A stretch of 64,000 nt of DNA from Halarcobacter bivalviorum (GTDB lineage Bacteria > Campylobacterota > Campylobacteria > Campylobacterales > Arcobacteraceae). The position numbers were made by a program, and so were the translations under genes. The stretch spans positions 744,001-808,000 of the forward strand of contig NZ_CP031217.1 of the NCBI RefSeq assembly GCF_003346815.1. The letters are read 5' to 3'. Numbering within the stretch: the first letter of the stretch is position 1; every line of letters begins with the position of its first letter. The notes under the pieces were generated by a model. It did no database searches, was not told the origin of the DNA, and worked only from the letters and a program-made list of their open reading frames with translations. Positions 42,969 to 52,076 of the stretch are shown one piece after another.

Positions 42969-44046
42969 TTTCTAAACCTAAAATAGTTTTATAATAATTA
43001 TTATAGATGTCACCTTTTACTTGTAAAGCTCCAGATTCAATATCATCTTCTAATAAAATTTGTTCTTCTGTTCTCTCATCATCTCCTAAGAATGTTTTTA
43101 AGAATCCAAGCCAGTTTTCATAATCTAAGATTGATTCAAATGGATTTTTCTCAATTTTTTCAATTCTTGTATAAAATGGCATTTTTTCATCTTGTGTAAA
43201 GTTATAAGATAAAGAACCTTTTTCTAAGATAGCAAAAGTTTTAGTATCTACAATATATATTGTACTTCCAATAACAAAGAAAATTGTCCCAATATTTTGA
43301 GATGAAGCAAACTCTTGAATTCTCTCTTTTGAAGGTAATGGTTCAGCTTCAACTTTTAATTTTGCAGCAAAAAGATCTGAGTGTAAGAAATCATTATCTT
43401 TATATTTTTCTCTTGTTGCTAAAAAAGCATCTTGTGAAGGAGCAATAATCATTGAAGAATCATATAAATAATTGATTGTAACTTTATCCCCATTTACTGG
43501 TTTTCTACTTGATGTTGGAATAGCATTTTGTTTAATATCTAAAAATGGAATAATTTTTAGTGTTGAACTATTTGCATTTGAGTCTGTTACATAAGCATTT
43601 GCAATAATAAGAGATTTTCCATTTGAATATGTATGCTCAATAATTGCACTTTGACCAACTCTTAGGTTCCCTACATTAATCTCTGCTGTATCTTCAGATA
43701 GATTATTTAATCTTGTATAAATTGGATTATATTCTAATTTAGTATATTTGTTTTCCATAAAATTTGTATTATCAATAGAGATTAACTCTTTATCTGTTAA
43801 TACATAAATATAGTTAAGACCTTTTTTACCATTTTCAATTTTTAAATCTTTTAACTTCCAACCATTTTTTTTCATCTCTGCAAAAGATAATTCACCTTTA
43901 CATTGTCCACCATCTAATTTTGTAGTTTCAATTGTTGAAGGAGATTTCCAATCTTTTTTATAACAAATAGTAGTCTCTGCATTTAGTCCTTGAGCAAGAA
44001 CAAAAGTAGATACTGCTGCAATTAAAGTTTTTGATAATAGTTTCAT
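42955..44046 (-). CDS. Exported protein with plasminogen-binding (PgbA) N-terminal domain
   Basis: This 363-residue protein has a signal peptide (about 1-23, ending QGLNA) and a region (about 115-290) like the N-terminal domain of Helicobacter pylori PgbA/PgbB. The stretch runs from NLRVGQSAIIEH to GTIFFVIGSTIYIVD. In H. pylori these surface proteins bind plasminogen through their lysine-rich C-terminus, but this protein ends differently, so plasminogen binding should not be assumed. Two cysteines flank the start of the mature protein. The gene overlaps glcD by 14 bases and follows bcp after eight. Confidence 0.82.
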   Translation of the reverse strand: MKLLSKTLIAAVSTFVLAQGLNAETTICYKKDWKSPSTIETTKLDGGQCKGELSFAEMKKNGWKLKDLKIENGKKGLNYIYVLTDKELISIDNTNFMENKYTKLEYNPIYTRLNNLSEDTAEINVGNLRVGQSAIIEHTYSNGKSLIIANAYVTDSNANSSTLKIIPFLDIKQNAIPTSSRKPVNGDKVTINYLYDSSMIIAPSQDAFLATREKYKDNDFLHSDLFAAKLKVEAEPLPSKERIQEFASSQNIGTIFFVIGSTIYIVDTKTFAILEKGSLSYNFTQDEKMPFYTRIEKIEKNPFESILDYENWLGFLKTFLGDDERTEEQILLEDDIESGALQVKGDIYNNYYKTILGLENAAK

Positions 44047-44054
44047 TTTATTCC

Positions 44055-44564
44055 TTAGTTTGCTTGTTGAAGTTCTTGAAGTCTTTGTTTAACTTCATCT
44101 GCATGAAGCACTTCAATCTTTTCACCTTTTACAGTTTTTTTCTTTCTAACATTTACTTTATTCCAAATTTCAGCAATTTTACCTTCAGGATTGATAATAA
44201 ATGTTGTTCTAACAACACCCATGCTTTCTCTTCCCATGAATTTTTTTAATTGCCAAACACCAAAGTCTTCACACATTTTTCTATTTGTATCAGCTAAAAG
44301 TGTAATTGATAAATCATATTTTTCAATAAATTTTCTATGTTTTGCTGTATCATCAGGACTTACACCTAAAATAATAGCATCTAAGTTATCAAACTCAGGC
44401 TCTGCTGTCGTAAAGTCACAAGCTTCATTTGTACAACCTGGAGTTAAATCTCTTGGGTAAAAGTATAATACAATCCATTTACCTCTTAAGTCTCTAGAAC
44501 AAATTTCAATATCATCTTGGTTTGGTGCACAAAAATCTGGTGCTACTTGTCCAACTTCTAACAT
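44055..44564 (-). CDS. bcp: Thiol peroxidase / peroxiredoxin, Bcp type
   Basis: This 169-residue peroxiredoxin of the Bcp/PrxQ group reduces peroxides in the cytoplasm using thioredoxin. The active site reads TPGCTNEAC, with peroxidatic Cys44 and resolving Cys49, matching E. coli Bcp spacing. The conserved arginine lies in the VVRTTFIINPEGKI segment. About 15 extra residues rich in lysine follow the usual end. AAAGGAAA precedes the ATG at 44564. It heads a minus-strand run with the PgbA-like, GlcD and YihY genes. Confidence 0.95.
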   Translation of the reverse strand: MLEVGQVAPDFCAPNQDDIEICSRDLRGKWIVLYFYPRDLTPGCTNEACDFTTAEPEFDNLDAIILGVSPDDTAKHRKFIEKYDLSITLLADTNRKMCEDFGVWQLKKFMGRESMGVVRTTFIINPEGKIAEIWNKVNVRKKKTVKGEKIEVLHADEVKQRLQELQQAN

Positions 44565-44590
44565 ATTAATAATTTCCTTTCAATAGTTCT

Positions 44591-45301
44591 TTATTTTTTT
44601 ATTGCAATAAATGTAGCAAAGTTTACCCATTTAAAAAGTGTTTCACAATGGTCAAAACCTGCATCAAGTATCATTTTCTTATTTTCTTCATCCGTATAAG
44701 GTATAAGTACATTTTCTAAAGCTTCTCTTTTTTGAGCAATTTCATATTCACTATAACCTTGAGTTTTCTTGAACTCATAATACTCATCAATGTATTGTTT
44801 ACCTAAAACTTTATCTGATGAAATCACTTTTTCACTAAAAATAAAAACTCCACCTGGTTTTAAGTTATCATAGATTTTTTTAACTAGTTTTTCTCTTTGA
44901 AGAGGTCTTATAAATTGTAGTGTATAGTTTGAGATAATAAGTTTTGCCTCTGGATATTCAATATTATGTAAATCTTCATTTAAAAGTTTTACTTCTACAC
45001 CAAAAGCTTTACACTTATTTGCTGCTCTTGCAAGCATTGCAGGAGAATTGTCTATTCCAATTAAGTTTAACTTCTTTGAAGAGTGTTTTGATAACTCTAT
45101 TAAAGTTGAAGCAGTAGAACATCCTAAGTCATAAACTCTATCATTATTTTCTAAATAGTTTAGTGCAAAGTTTATTGTTAATCGTTGCATCTCTTTATAA
45201 AAAGGAACTGAACGATTTAACATATCATCAAATACTGATGCTACTTCTTCGTCAAACTCAAATTGTTTTGTTATTGATTTTTCAAATACCTTATCTGTCA
45301 T
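44591..45301 (-). CDS. cmoA: Carboxy-S-adenosyl-L-methionine synthase
   Basis: This 236-residue methyltransferase-fold protein matches CmoA, which makes carboxy-SAM from SAM and prephenate for the cmo5U34 modification of tRNA. Diagnostic stretches are [20 protein letters not shown], the SAM-binding [14 protein letters not shown] motif near residue 60, and [13 protein letters not shown]. Length is typical. The partner CmoB is not in this window. It lies 26 bases upstream of bcp in the same direction. Confidence 0.96.
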   Translation of the reverse strand: MTDKVFEKSITKQFEFDEEVASVFDDMLNRSVPFYKEMQRLTINFALNYLENNDRVYDLGCSTASTLIELSKHSSKKLNLIGIDNSPAMLARAANKCKAFGVEVKLLNEDLHNIEYPEAKLIISNYTLQFIRPLQREKLVKKIYDNLKPGGVFIFSEKVISSDKVLGKQYIDEYYEFKKTQGYSEYEIAQKREALENVLIPYTDEENKKMILDAGFDHCETLFKWVNFATFIAIKK

Positions 45302-45347
45302 AGAGATATTTTAGCCAAATGAAGTTTAATTATTATTTATCAATAAT

Positions 45348-46190
45348 TTATTTTAAAATAGAATTTGCTATTTCTATATCTTTTTCAATCTGTTTTTTTA
45401 AAGCTTCAAAAGAATCAAACTTTAGATTGTCTCTAATTTTATCAATAAACTCAACTTGTACTGTTCTATAATTATTTTTAATTGTCTTACCTAAGATATG
45501 AGTTTCAACGGCATAACTTCCATCAGTTGTTGCTCTATGACCTAAAAAAGTTACTGAGTTATAGCTTTCTTCGGCAATTATAGTTTTAGTAGCATAAACC
45601 CCTTCACTAGGTAATAAAAAGTCTTCAATATTTAAATTTATAGTAGGTACAAAACTTTTACTTCCTAAACCTTGTCCCTTAATTTGGTCTCCAAAAATTT
45701 TATAATTTTTTCCTAGAAGTTTGTTTGCAAATTTGATATTTCCTTCTTTTAGATACTCTCTAATAATTCTTGAATGAACAGCAATATTATCAATTTTAAT
45801 CTCTTCAACTACAACAACTTCTCCCTTGAAAAGCTCTTTTAATTGAGGAATACAATTTTCTCTATTTTTCCCAAAACAAAAATCAAAACCAACAACTATT
45901 TTTTTTAGATTTGGAAACTCTTCTTTTAGAAGATTAATAAACTCATTACCACTTAAATGTTTAATATTTTCTAACTCATAATAATAGATAGGATAAATAG
46001 AATACTCTTGTCTATAACTTTTAGGTGTTAAGTTTGCAAAACCTGATTCAATAGAGACAATACCTCCATTTGTTCCAAGGTTTTCAAATAATTTTTGATG
46101 GGCATAATGCATCCCATCAAAACCACCAATTGCAATAGCACTTATCTCTTTTTTATTTATTAAAATAGAAGAGCTCTTCTTCATTTCCAT
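45348..46190 (-). CDS. ribF: Riboflavin kinase / FAD synthetase
   Basis: This 280-residue bifunctional enzyme converts riboflavin to FMN and then FAD. The N-terminal adenylyltransferase has IGGFDGMHYAHQ and VGFDFCFGKNREN. The C-terminal riboflavin kinase has GQGLGSKSFVPTINL and GVYAT. I choose the ATG at 46190, preceded by GAAGGA; ATGs at 46184 and 46217 are also in frame. It overlaps the end of the TlyA gene by 38 bases, implying coupling. A second riboflavin gene, ribH, is at 57.6 kb. Confidence 0.92.
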   Translation of the reverse strand: MEMKKSSSILINKKEISAIAIGGFDGMHYAHQKLFENLGTNGGIVSIESGFANLTPKSYRQEYSIYPIYYYELENIKHLSGNEFINLLKEEFPNLKKIVVGFDFCFGKNRENCIPQLKELFKGEVVVVEEIKIDNIAVHSRIIREYLKEGNIKFANKLLGKNYKIFGDQIKGQGLGSKSFVPTINLNIEDFLLPSEGVYATKTIIAEESYNSVTFLGHRATTDGSYAVETHILGKTIKNNYRTVQVEFIDKIRDNLKFDSFEALKKQIEKDIEIANSILK

Positions 46191-46860
46191 CTTTTCCTTC
46201 AAGTTTGCTTTTTGCACAAGTTATAAGATTCCAATTTAATTGTTTACATTTTTCTAAGAATTTTTCTCTTGCTTCTAAAATAGCTTTAGTATTTTTTACA
46301 ACACCTTTTTTATCTCTTTTTACATTGTTTCCAACTTCAAATTGAGGTTTGAAAAGAATAATGATTTTATCTTTTGATAATCTATGAATATCTTCAATAA
46401 TATTTAAAATAGAGATAAAAGATACATCACATGAAACTACTTCAAAATAATCATCACTTTCAAAAGTTCTAATATCTTGATTTTCAAAAAAAGTAATTCT
46501 TTTATCATCTTTTATTCTTTCATGTAATTGGTTTGAACCAACATCAACACAAACAACACTTTTTACTTCTTTCTCTAAAAGAATTTGTGTAAAACCACCA
46601 GTGCTACTTCCTATGTCTAAAGCAGTTTTGTTTTTAATATCAATATTAAACTCTTCTAAAAAGTATTTTAATTTGTATGCTGCACGACTTACATAAAAAT
46701 CCTCTTCAAGTAGTTCAATTTTTGAATTTTCATCAATAATAAAAGATGGTTTTAAAATTATTTTTTCGTCTACTTTTACTTTTTTTGATTTTATAAGTTC
46801 ACTTGCTTTATTTCTGCTTTGAATATCAAAATGTTTTGTAAGATATAAATCTAGTCTCAT
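46153..46860 (-). CDS. tlyA: TlyA family rRNA methyltransferase
   Basis: This 235-residue protein joins an N-terminal S4 RNA-binding domain (about 1-60, MRLDLYLTKHFDIQSRNKASELIKSKKV) to an FtsJ-like methyltransferase domain with LDIGSSTGGFTQILL near residue 80. TlyA enzymes 2'-O-methylate rRNA and affect capreomycin sensitivity. The length fits the shorter TlyA class reported in Campylobacter. The ribF gene overlaps its end. The divergent YigZ gene begins 77 bases away. Confidence 0.92.
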   Translation of the reverse strand: MRLDLYLTKHFDIQSRNKASELIKSKKVKVDEKIILKPSFIIDENSKIELLEEDFYVSRAAYKLKYFLEEFNIDIKNKTALDIGSSTGGFTQILLEKEVKSVVCVDVGSNQLHERIKDDKRITFFENQDIRTFESDDYFEVVSCDVSFISILNIIEDIHRLSKDKIIILFKPQFEVGNNVKRDKKGVVKNTKAILEAREKFLEKCKQLNWNLITCAKSKLEGKDGNEEELFYFNK

Positions 46861-46937
46861 GGGGCAAATTATAATAAAAAAATACTTCTGCTTTGATTAT
46901 TTATAGTTATTTTAGTCTCTTTCTGTAAAATACCAAA

Positions 46938-47513
46938 ATGTATTTTGTAAAAGAAGAGACTTCATCTACATATGAAGAGAAAAAATCAAAATTTATAGCT
47001 TATTTAGCACCTTTTAGCAAATTTGATTCTTTGATGAAAGAATTAAGGAAAGAACATCCTAAAGCTAGACACTTCGTTTATGCTTATAGATATTTAAATG
47101 AATTTAATCAAATTGTAGAAAATAGTAGTGATGATGGAGAGCCACGAGGTACAAGTGGAAAACCTTCCTTAAATGTATTAGCTGGAAATGAATTAATAAA
47201 TAGTGCAGTAATTATTATTAGATATTTTGGTGGAATTAAATTAGGAACAGGTGGTTTAGTTCGTGCATATAGTGATGCTGTAAATTTAGTGATTAATAAT
47301 AGTAAGTTAATAAAATATGAAGATAAACAAAAAGTTACTTTAAAAGTAGATTATTCAAGATTATCAAAAATAGAATATATTTTAAATGAATTAGAAATAG
47401 AAGTTTCTAACAAAGAGTTTCAAAATGAAGTAACTCTTTTTTTACTTGTAACAAAAGAACAAAAATTAGAGTTGGAAAAACAGCTACCAATAGACTTACA
47501 ATTGAATAATTAA
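46938..47513 (+). CDS. YigZ/IMPACT family protein
   Basis: This 191-residue protein has the UPF0029/IMPACT fold: KKSKFIAYLAP, the ARHFVYAYR block, SDDGEPRGTSGKP and the IRYFGGIKLGTGGLVRAYSDAV signature. A smaller C-terminal domain of ferredoxin-like type follows (about 135-191). The biochemical role is unknown; the related eukaryotic IMPACT protein modulates translational control. It is divergent from tlyA and followed after 57 bases by the secretin gene. Confidence 0.93.
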   Translation: MYFVKEETSSTYEEKKSKFIAYLAPFSKFDSLMKELRKEHPKARHFVYAYRYLNEFNQIVENSSDDGEPRGTSGKPSLNVLAGNELINSAVIIIRYFGGIKLGTGGLVRAYSDAVNLVINNSKLIKYEDKQKVTLKVDYSRLSKIEYILNELEIEVSNKEFQNEVTLFLLVTKEQKLELEKQLPIDLQLNN

Positions 47514-47570
47514 ATAAATTATAAATAAAAGTTTAATATAATAATTTAATTTATTATTTAAGGAGGCTTT

Positions 47571-48977
47571 ATGAAAGCTTTTTTAATTATTCTTTGTCTA
47601 TATATCTTTTTATATTCAGAAGATAAAATCAATGTAAATTTCAATAACTTAGAGTTAATTGAACTAATAAAAATCACTTCTAAAACAATAAACAAAAATA
47701 TTTTAGTCTCCCAAGAGATAAAAGGAAAAGTGAATTTTGTCTCCTCTTCTCCTATTTCAAAAGAACAATTATTAGAGATTTTAAAACTTACTTTAAAAGA
47801 GAATGGTTATTTTTTAGAAGAGAAAAGTGGAATCTTAAGAGTTAAACCTTTATCTAAAAAAGTAACTCTTTCTAAAATAAAAAATAGTTCTAACCTCTTA
47901 GTAAAAACAGAAGTTGTAAGACTTTTAAATATAGAGGCTAAAGAGTTAGAAAATATAATAAGTAAGTTAGTAGAAAAAAGATATAAAAAAGACTCCTTTT
48001 CTCCAATAATCGTATATGAAGAGAGTTCTAATTCTATTATTGTAAGTGCAAAAAAGAGTGAACTTTCTTCACTGGTCTCTTTAATAAAAGATTTAGATAG
48101 AAGAAAAAAACAGATTTATGTAAAAGCTAAAATTGTAGAACTTGATGATTCTTTATTAAATGAGATAGGCTTTAGATTTGGAATATTAAAAGCAAAGGCT
48201 TATAGTTCAGGCTTACACACTTTTAGTTCCAATTTAAATAATGGAACTGCTCTTACTTTTGATACTTCAACAATTGGTCTTGAAATTCCAAATCTTAGTT
48301 CTTCTATTGCTTTAGGAGCTTCTTTAAATCTATTAAATAAAACCTATGCTTTAGATATTGTTTCAGAACCCTCACTCTTATGTTTAAATAATAAGCAGAG
48401 TTCTATTTATGTAGGGGAAACAGTATCTATTCAAACGGGAAGTACTACTACTGATGGTGGTACTACAAAAAATGTATTTGAAAGAGAAGATATAGGTTTA
48501 ACTTTGAAAGTAAAACCAAGAGTAAATGAAAATAGGGTTCTTTTAAATATCGAAGCAATAATTGAAGGAATTAAAAATAATAGAACTAATAATAATCCAG
48601 ATACTTCTAAAAAACAGATTATAACTACTGCTTTTGTAAATAATGGGGAGAGTGTAATTTTAGGTGGTTTAATTGAAAAAAGAAATGAAAAGAGTATAGA
48701 AAAAGTTCCTTTTGCAAGTGATATTCCTATTTTAGGAGAGTTATTTAAAAATAGATATAAAGAGAAGCGAACTAAAAATTTAATTATAATTATTACTCCA
48801 TATATAGTTCCAGAAAAAAAAGATTTAACTTTTGTAACTCAAGAATTGTCTAAGATAAAAGTTTTTGAAGATAAATTATTAGAAGAGTTTTTGTTTAAAT
48901 TAAAAGAGAAAAGAATAGATGAAAAAAAGCCTTCTTTAAAGCAAGAAGAAATATTAAAAAGATTTACAGAAAGTTAA
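47571..48977 (+). CDS. Secretin (GspD/CtsD-like outer-membrane channel)
   Basis: This 468-residue protein has a signal peptide (about 1-16), an N0 domain (about 18-105), one N1-type domain (about 110-185) and a C-terminal secretin domain ending around LIIIITPYIVPEKK. The IPILGELFKNR and GESVILGGLIEKR motifs are typical of secretins. Length resembles CtsD of Campylobacter jejuni, a competence secretin, and is shorter than most GspD proteins, so a DNA-uptake or type II-like channel is likely. There is no lipobox and no other secretion gene nearby. AGGAGG precedes the ATG. A strong terminator follows. Confidence 0.88.
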   Translation: MKAFLIILCLYIFLYSEDKINVNFNNLELIELIKITSKTINKNILVSQEIKGKVNFVSSSPISKEQLLEILKLTLKENGYFLEEKSGILRVKPLSKKVTLSKIKNSSNLLVKTEVVRLLNIEAKELENIISKLVEKRYKKDSFSPIIVYEESSNSIIVSAKKSELSSLVSLIKDLDRRKKQIYVKAKIVELDDSLLNEIGFRFGILKAKAYSSGLHTFSSNLNNGTALTFDTSTIGLEIPNLSSSIALGASLNLLNKTYALDIVSEPSLLCLNNKQSSIYVGETVSIQTGSTTTDGGTTKNVFEREDIGLTLKVKPRVNENRVLLNIEAIIEGIKNNRTNNNPDTSKKQIITTAFVNNGESVILGGLIEKRNEKSIEKVPFASDIPILGELFKNRYKEKRTKNLIIIITPYIVPEKKDLTFVTQELSKIKVFEDKLLEEFLFKLKEKRIDEKKPSLKQEEILKRFTES

Positions 48978-49005
48978 AAAGTAGAAGTTATGCTTCTACT
49001 TTTTT
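48976..49005. terminator. Bidirectional terminator
   Basis: AAAAAGTAGAAG (48976-48987) and CTTCTACTTTTT (48993-49004) form a perfect 12-bp stem with a 5-base loop and a run of six T on the plus strand. The other strand ends in a T-run as well. It lies between convergent genes and overlaps the last codons of the HNH-like gene. Confidence 0.88.
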
Positions 49006-49608
49006 CATTAAATTATAAGTTAGGTTTAAATCTTTTGCTGTTCTTTGTTTGTTTTCTGATCTTATAATTTTACTACAATCAGAACAAAGAATAACAATAT
49101 TTTCAAGATTAAATCCACCTCCATCTTTCATCTGTTTTGCTAAAAGAGCTTGAGAGTCAATAAGTTTTGTTTTTGTTCCACATCTATTACATTTACCAGC
49201 TTCTCTATTCCAAGCTGCTTCTTTTCTTTGTGCCCAATCTGTAGGTCTTTTATTGTCTTTTATTAATCTTGAGTTTGCTTCATATCCACCCCAAAGAAGC
49301 TCTTTTGCTATAGAGTTTTGAGTCGTTAGTTCATATTCCTGTGCTATAAATTGATTTACAAAGTCTTCTACAATCAAAGTCTCTTTTATTCTAATGTCTT
49401 TTTCATTCTCATATTTTAAGTAACAGTTAAAATCAAAAGAGATTTTAGGAAAATTTGAAACTAAATAGATTTCACAATCTTTTAAAAAAGCTTTTATGCT
49501 TCCTGTTTTATAAAATCTTTTATAAATCTCTTTTCTATAAATATAAAGAGGAATTAATGAAGCAATAACTAAAAAGCCAATAAATACAAATCTTAAATCT
49601 AATACCAT
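48988..49608 (-). CDS. Membrane-anchored HNH-like zinc protein with altered catalytic motif
   Basis: This 206-residue protein has an N-terminal membrane helix (about 5-24) and a C-terminal HNH-type zinc domain. Zinc ligands are Cys140/Cys143 and Cys175/Cys178, and Asn170 is in the expected place before VILC. At the position of the catalytic DH pair the sequence reads DSQ (151-153), so the essential histidine is missing and nuclease activity is doubtful. The domain faces the cytoplasm if the helix is a simple N-terminal anchor. Its start is directly adjacent to the stop codon of the preceding gene. Confidence 0.72.
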   Translation of the reverse strand: MVLDLRFVFIGFLVIASLIPLYIYRKEIYKRFYKTGSIKAFLKDCEIYLVSNFPKISFDFNCYLKYENEKDIRIKETLIVEDFVNQFIAQEYELTTQNSIAKELLWGGYEANSRLIKDNKRPTDWAQRKEAAWNREAGKCNRCGTKTKLIDSQALLAKQMKDGGGFNLENIVILCSDCSKIIRSENKQRTAKDLNLTYNLMKKVEA

Positions 49609-50706
49609 TTATATTATCTCTGGATCTATTTCATGCTTTTTTAAAGAGTCTCTTATTTTATCGTGCTCACCTTGTGCTAAATTAAATAGTTCACTTTTAT
49701 GTAAAATAGGAATAATAACTTCTCTACCTACTACTTTTGAAAGTGATTCTCTATTTGAATCAAAAAGTTTAAAAACCTCTTCACTATCAACAATTAATAA
49801 ATCAGCTCCTCCATCAAAGGCTTCAAGCATAATTGAAGCTGCAATTCTTATTGTAAGGTTTGGATTAATATGAAAAGTCTCTAAATTTAAATCAACATCT
49901 TTGTTTTCAAGAGTTATTTTTTTTGCACATAACTTATTTAACAAATTATTTGTCTCTTCATCAATTTTATTTCCATAATAGTATGCTAAATTAAAGTCAT
50001 GAAAATCATGTTTTATAGGAAGAGTTTTATCATAATCAAAGAATTTAACATTTGAATTTTTATCTAAACAAAAATTTTGCTCTTTTATTTCTTTTATTAA
50101 AGATAGACTCTCTTTTATTTGTCTAATTCTCTTTTCAATACTTTTATCAAAATTATAGATTCTATTTTCTAAACTTGTATGAGATTCTATACTATTCTCT
50201 TCATTGGAAATAATTTCTAAAATAGCCCCTTTGTTTTTAGGTTCTTTTTCAATTAGCTTATGTGCAAGAAGTAAAAGAGCATCTCCTATATAGTTATATT
50301 GAAAATTTAAGGTATTAGAAGCATAGAAATAGATTTTATTTGATAAATACTCTTTTTTATCCTCTTCCTTAGTAAAATCTTTTAAAAGTTCAAGTCTACT
50401 TTTAAAATCCTCTTCATCAATAAGTAAATCTTTATAAGCTCTTCTAATTGATAAAGGTTCAATTGTTAAATCTTTTCCAAAATGATTTATAAGTTCTTCT
50501 ATTGTAATTGATAGTTTTGTATAAAGCCCATTTATTACAAGAGAGAAATCATTTGAAGCTTCAAAACCAAAAGGCTCATCAATATTTATTTGTTTAAAAA
50601 TATCTAAAAGCGTCTTTTGCTCTTTTATTTTTATAAAGTGTTTTTTATAATATGGTAAATAATCAGATTTAGCATCAAATCTAAAAATTGATAATTCTAG
50701 TTTCAT
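49609..50706 (-). CDS. FrdB/SdhB-like protein lacking cluster cysteines (DUF5644-like)
   Basis: This 365-residue cytoplasmic protein starts like the 2Fe-2S subunit of fumarate reductase: LSIFRFDAKSDYLPYYKKH, then an IKEQKTLLDIF segment. Near residue 85 comes IEPLSIRRAYKDLLIDEEDF, which corresponds to the IEPL...DLVVD region. Only two cysteines occur in the whole protein (about 213 and 260), so no iron-sulfur cluster can be built in the usual way. The C-terminus (ADLLIVDSEEVFKLFDSNRESL) resembles part of an HdrB/CCG domain. I associate it with the uncharacterised DUF5644 group in Campylobacterota. It lies between murA and the HNH-like gene in one run. Confidence 0.68.
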   Translation of the reverse strand: MKLELSIFRFDAKSDYLPYYKKHFIKIKEQKTLLDIFKQINIDEPFGFEASNDFSLVINGLYTKLSITIEELINHFGKDLTIEPLSIRRAYKDLLIDEEDFKSRLELLKDFTKEEDKKEYLSNKIYFYASNTLNFQYNYIGDALLLLAHKLIEKEPKNKGAILEIISNEENSIESHTSLENRIYNFDKSIEKRIRQIKESLSLIKEIKEQNFCLDKNSNVKFFDYDKTLPIKHDFHDFNLAYYYGNKIDEETNNLLNKLCAKKITLENKDVDLNLETFHINPNLTIRIAASIMLEAFDGGADLLIVDSEEVFKLFDSNRESLSKVVGREVIIPILHKSELFNLAQGEHDKIRDSLKKHEIDPEII

Positions 50707-50720
50707 TTTAAAACCTTAGT

Positions 50721-51986
50721 TTACTCTTTGTGCCTACTTACTGTAGCACCAATTTTGCTTAGTTTCCCTTCTAAATCCTCATAACCTCTATCAAGATGAT
50801 AAATTCTATGAATTGAAGTCTCTCCTTGGGCAACTAAAGCACAAAGTACTAATGCAGATGAAGCTCTTAAATCTGTAGCCATAACATCAGTACCATTTAG
50901 TTCTCCACCTTTCCCATTAATTGTTGCAATATTTCCATTTAAATGAATATCTGCTCCAAGTCTTAATAGTTCACTAACATGCATAAATCTATTTTCAAAT
51001 AATCTTTCATCAATAGTACTTGTTCCATTTGCTTGTGTTGCAAGTGCCATAAATTGAGCTTGCATATCTGTTGGGAAACCAGGATATTCAGTTGTTACTA
51101 TATTTACAGGTTTAATTTCATTTGTTGGTAGAACTGTTACAGAAGTTTCATCTTGTAATATTTCAAAATTCATCTCTTCAAGTTTTGAAATAATAGCTTC
51201 AAGATGTAAAGGGATTACTTTATTTATTTTTAGTTTGCAGTTAGAAATTGCAGCAGCACACATATAAGTTCCAGCTTCAATTCTATCTGGAATTACATCA
51301 ATATTTTTAAAATCTAGTAATTGTCTATTTGTTCCATGAATAATCAGTTTTGAAGTTCCAATACCTTCAATTTCTACACCAGCATTAGCAATCACTTCAC
51401 AAAGTTGAACAACTTCTGGCTCTTTTGCAGCATTGATAATTGTAGTCATACCCTCAGCTAAAGCAGCAGCCATAACAATATTTTCTGTACCACCTACAGT
51501 TACTTTATCAAATACAATTTTAGCACCCTTTAGTCCATTTGGAGCAGTAGCTTCAATATATCCATGTTTAATTTCAATATTAGCTCCCATAGCTTCCAAG
51601 GCTTTAAGATGTAAATCAACTGGTCTTTGACCTATTGCACAACCACCTGGTAGAGATACTTCACAATGACCAAATCTAGCTAAAATAGGTCCTAATACTA
51701 AAATAGAGGCTCTCATGGTTTTAACGATGTCATAAGTTGCAGTTGTGTTGTGTAGTTTTGAAGTATCAATTTTGATACAATCCTCAGTTTTTGTAAAGCT
51801 ACCACCTAGTTTATCAATTAGTTTTAAAAGTGTGTTAATATCAACAACATTTGGCATATTGCATATATTTACTTCATTTTTTGCTAAGATAGTTGAAGCA
51901 ATTAAAGGTAAAGCAGCATTCTTTGCTCCTGAAATTGTAACTTCACCTTGAAGCGGTTTTTGCCCGATAATTTTTAAATATTCCAT
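50721..51986 (-). CDS. murA: UDP-N-acetylglucosamine 1-carboxyvinyltransferase
   Basis: This 421-residue enzyme catalyses the first committed step of peptidoglycan synthesis, transferring enolpyruvate from PEP to UDP-GlcNAc. The active-site loop [11 protein letters not shown] has Cys116, the residue attacked by fosfomycin and equivalent to Cys115 in E. coli. KNAALPLIA near the N-terminus and [10 protein letters not shown] near the C-terminus are typical. Two genes of unknown function follow in the same direction, 14 bases after its stop. The divergent EamA gene is 90 bases away. Confidence 0.98.
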   Translation of the reverse strand: MEYLKIIGQKPLQGEVTISGAKNAALPLIASTILAKNEVNICNMPNVVDINTLLKLIDKLGGSFTKTEDCIKIDTSKLHNTTATYDIVKTMRASILVLGPILARFGHCEVSLPGGCAIGQRPVDLHLKALEAMGANIEIKHGYIEATAPNGLKGAKIVFDKVTVGGTENIVMAAALAEGMTTIINAAKEPEVVQLCEVIANAGVEIEGIGTSKLIIHGTNRQLLDFKNIDVIPDRIEAGTYMCAAAISNCKLKINKVIPLHLEAIISKLEEMNFEILQDETSVTVLPTNEIKPVNIVTTEYPGFPTDMQAQFMALATQANGTSTIDERLFENRFMHVSELLRLGADIHLNGNIATINGKGGELNGTDVMATDLRASSALVLCALVAQGETSIHRIYHLDRGYEDLEGKLSKIGATVSRHKE

Positions 51987-52076
51987 TTGTTTCCTAATAA
52001 TATCTTCAATAATTATGTAAATGTTGATATTTTATCTAAAAGTTACTAAAATTCGCTTTTTAATAGAGGGTGCTAA

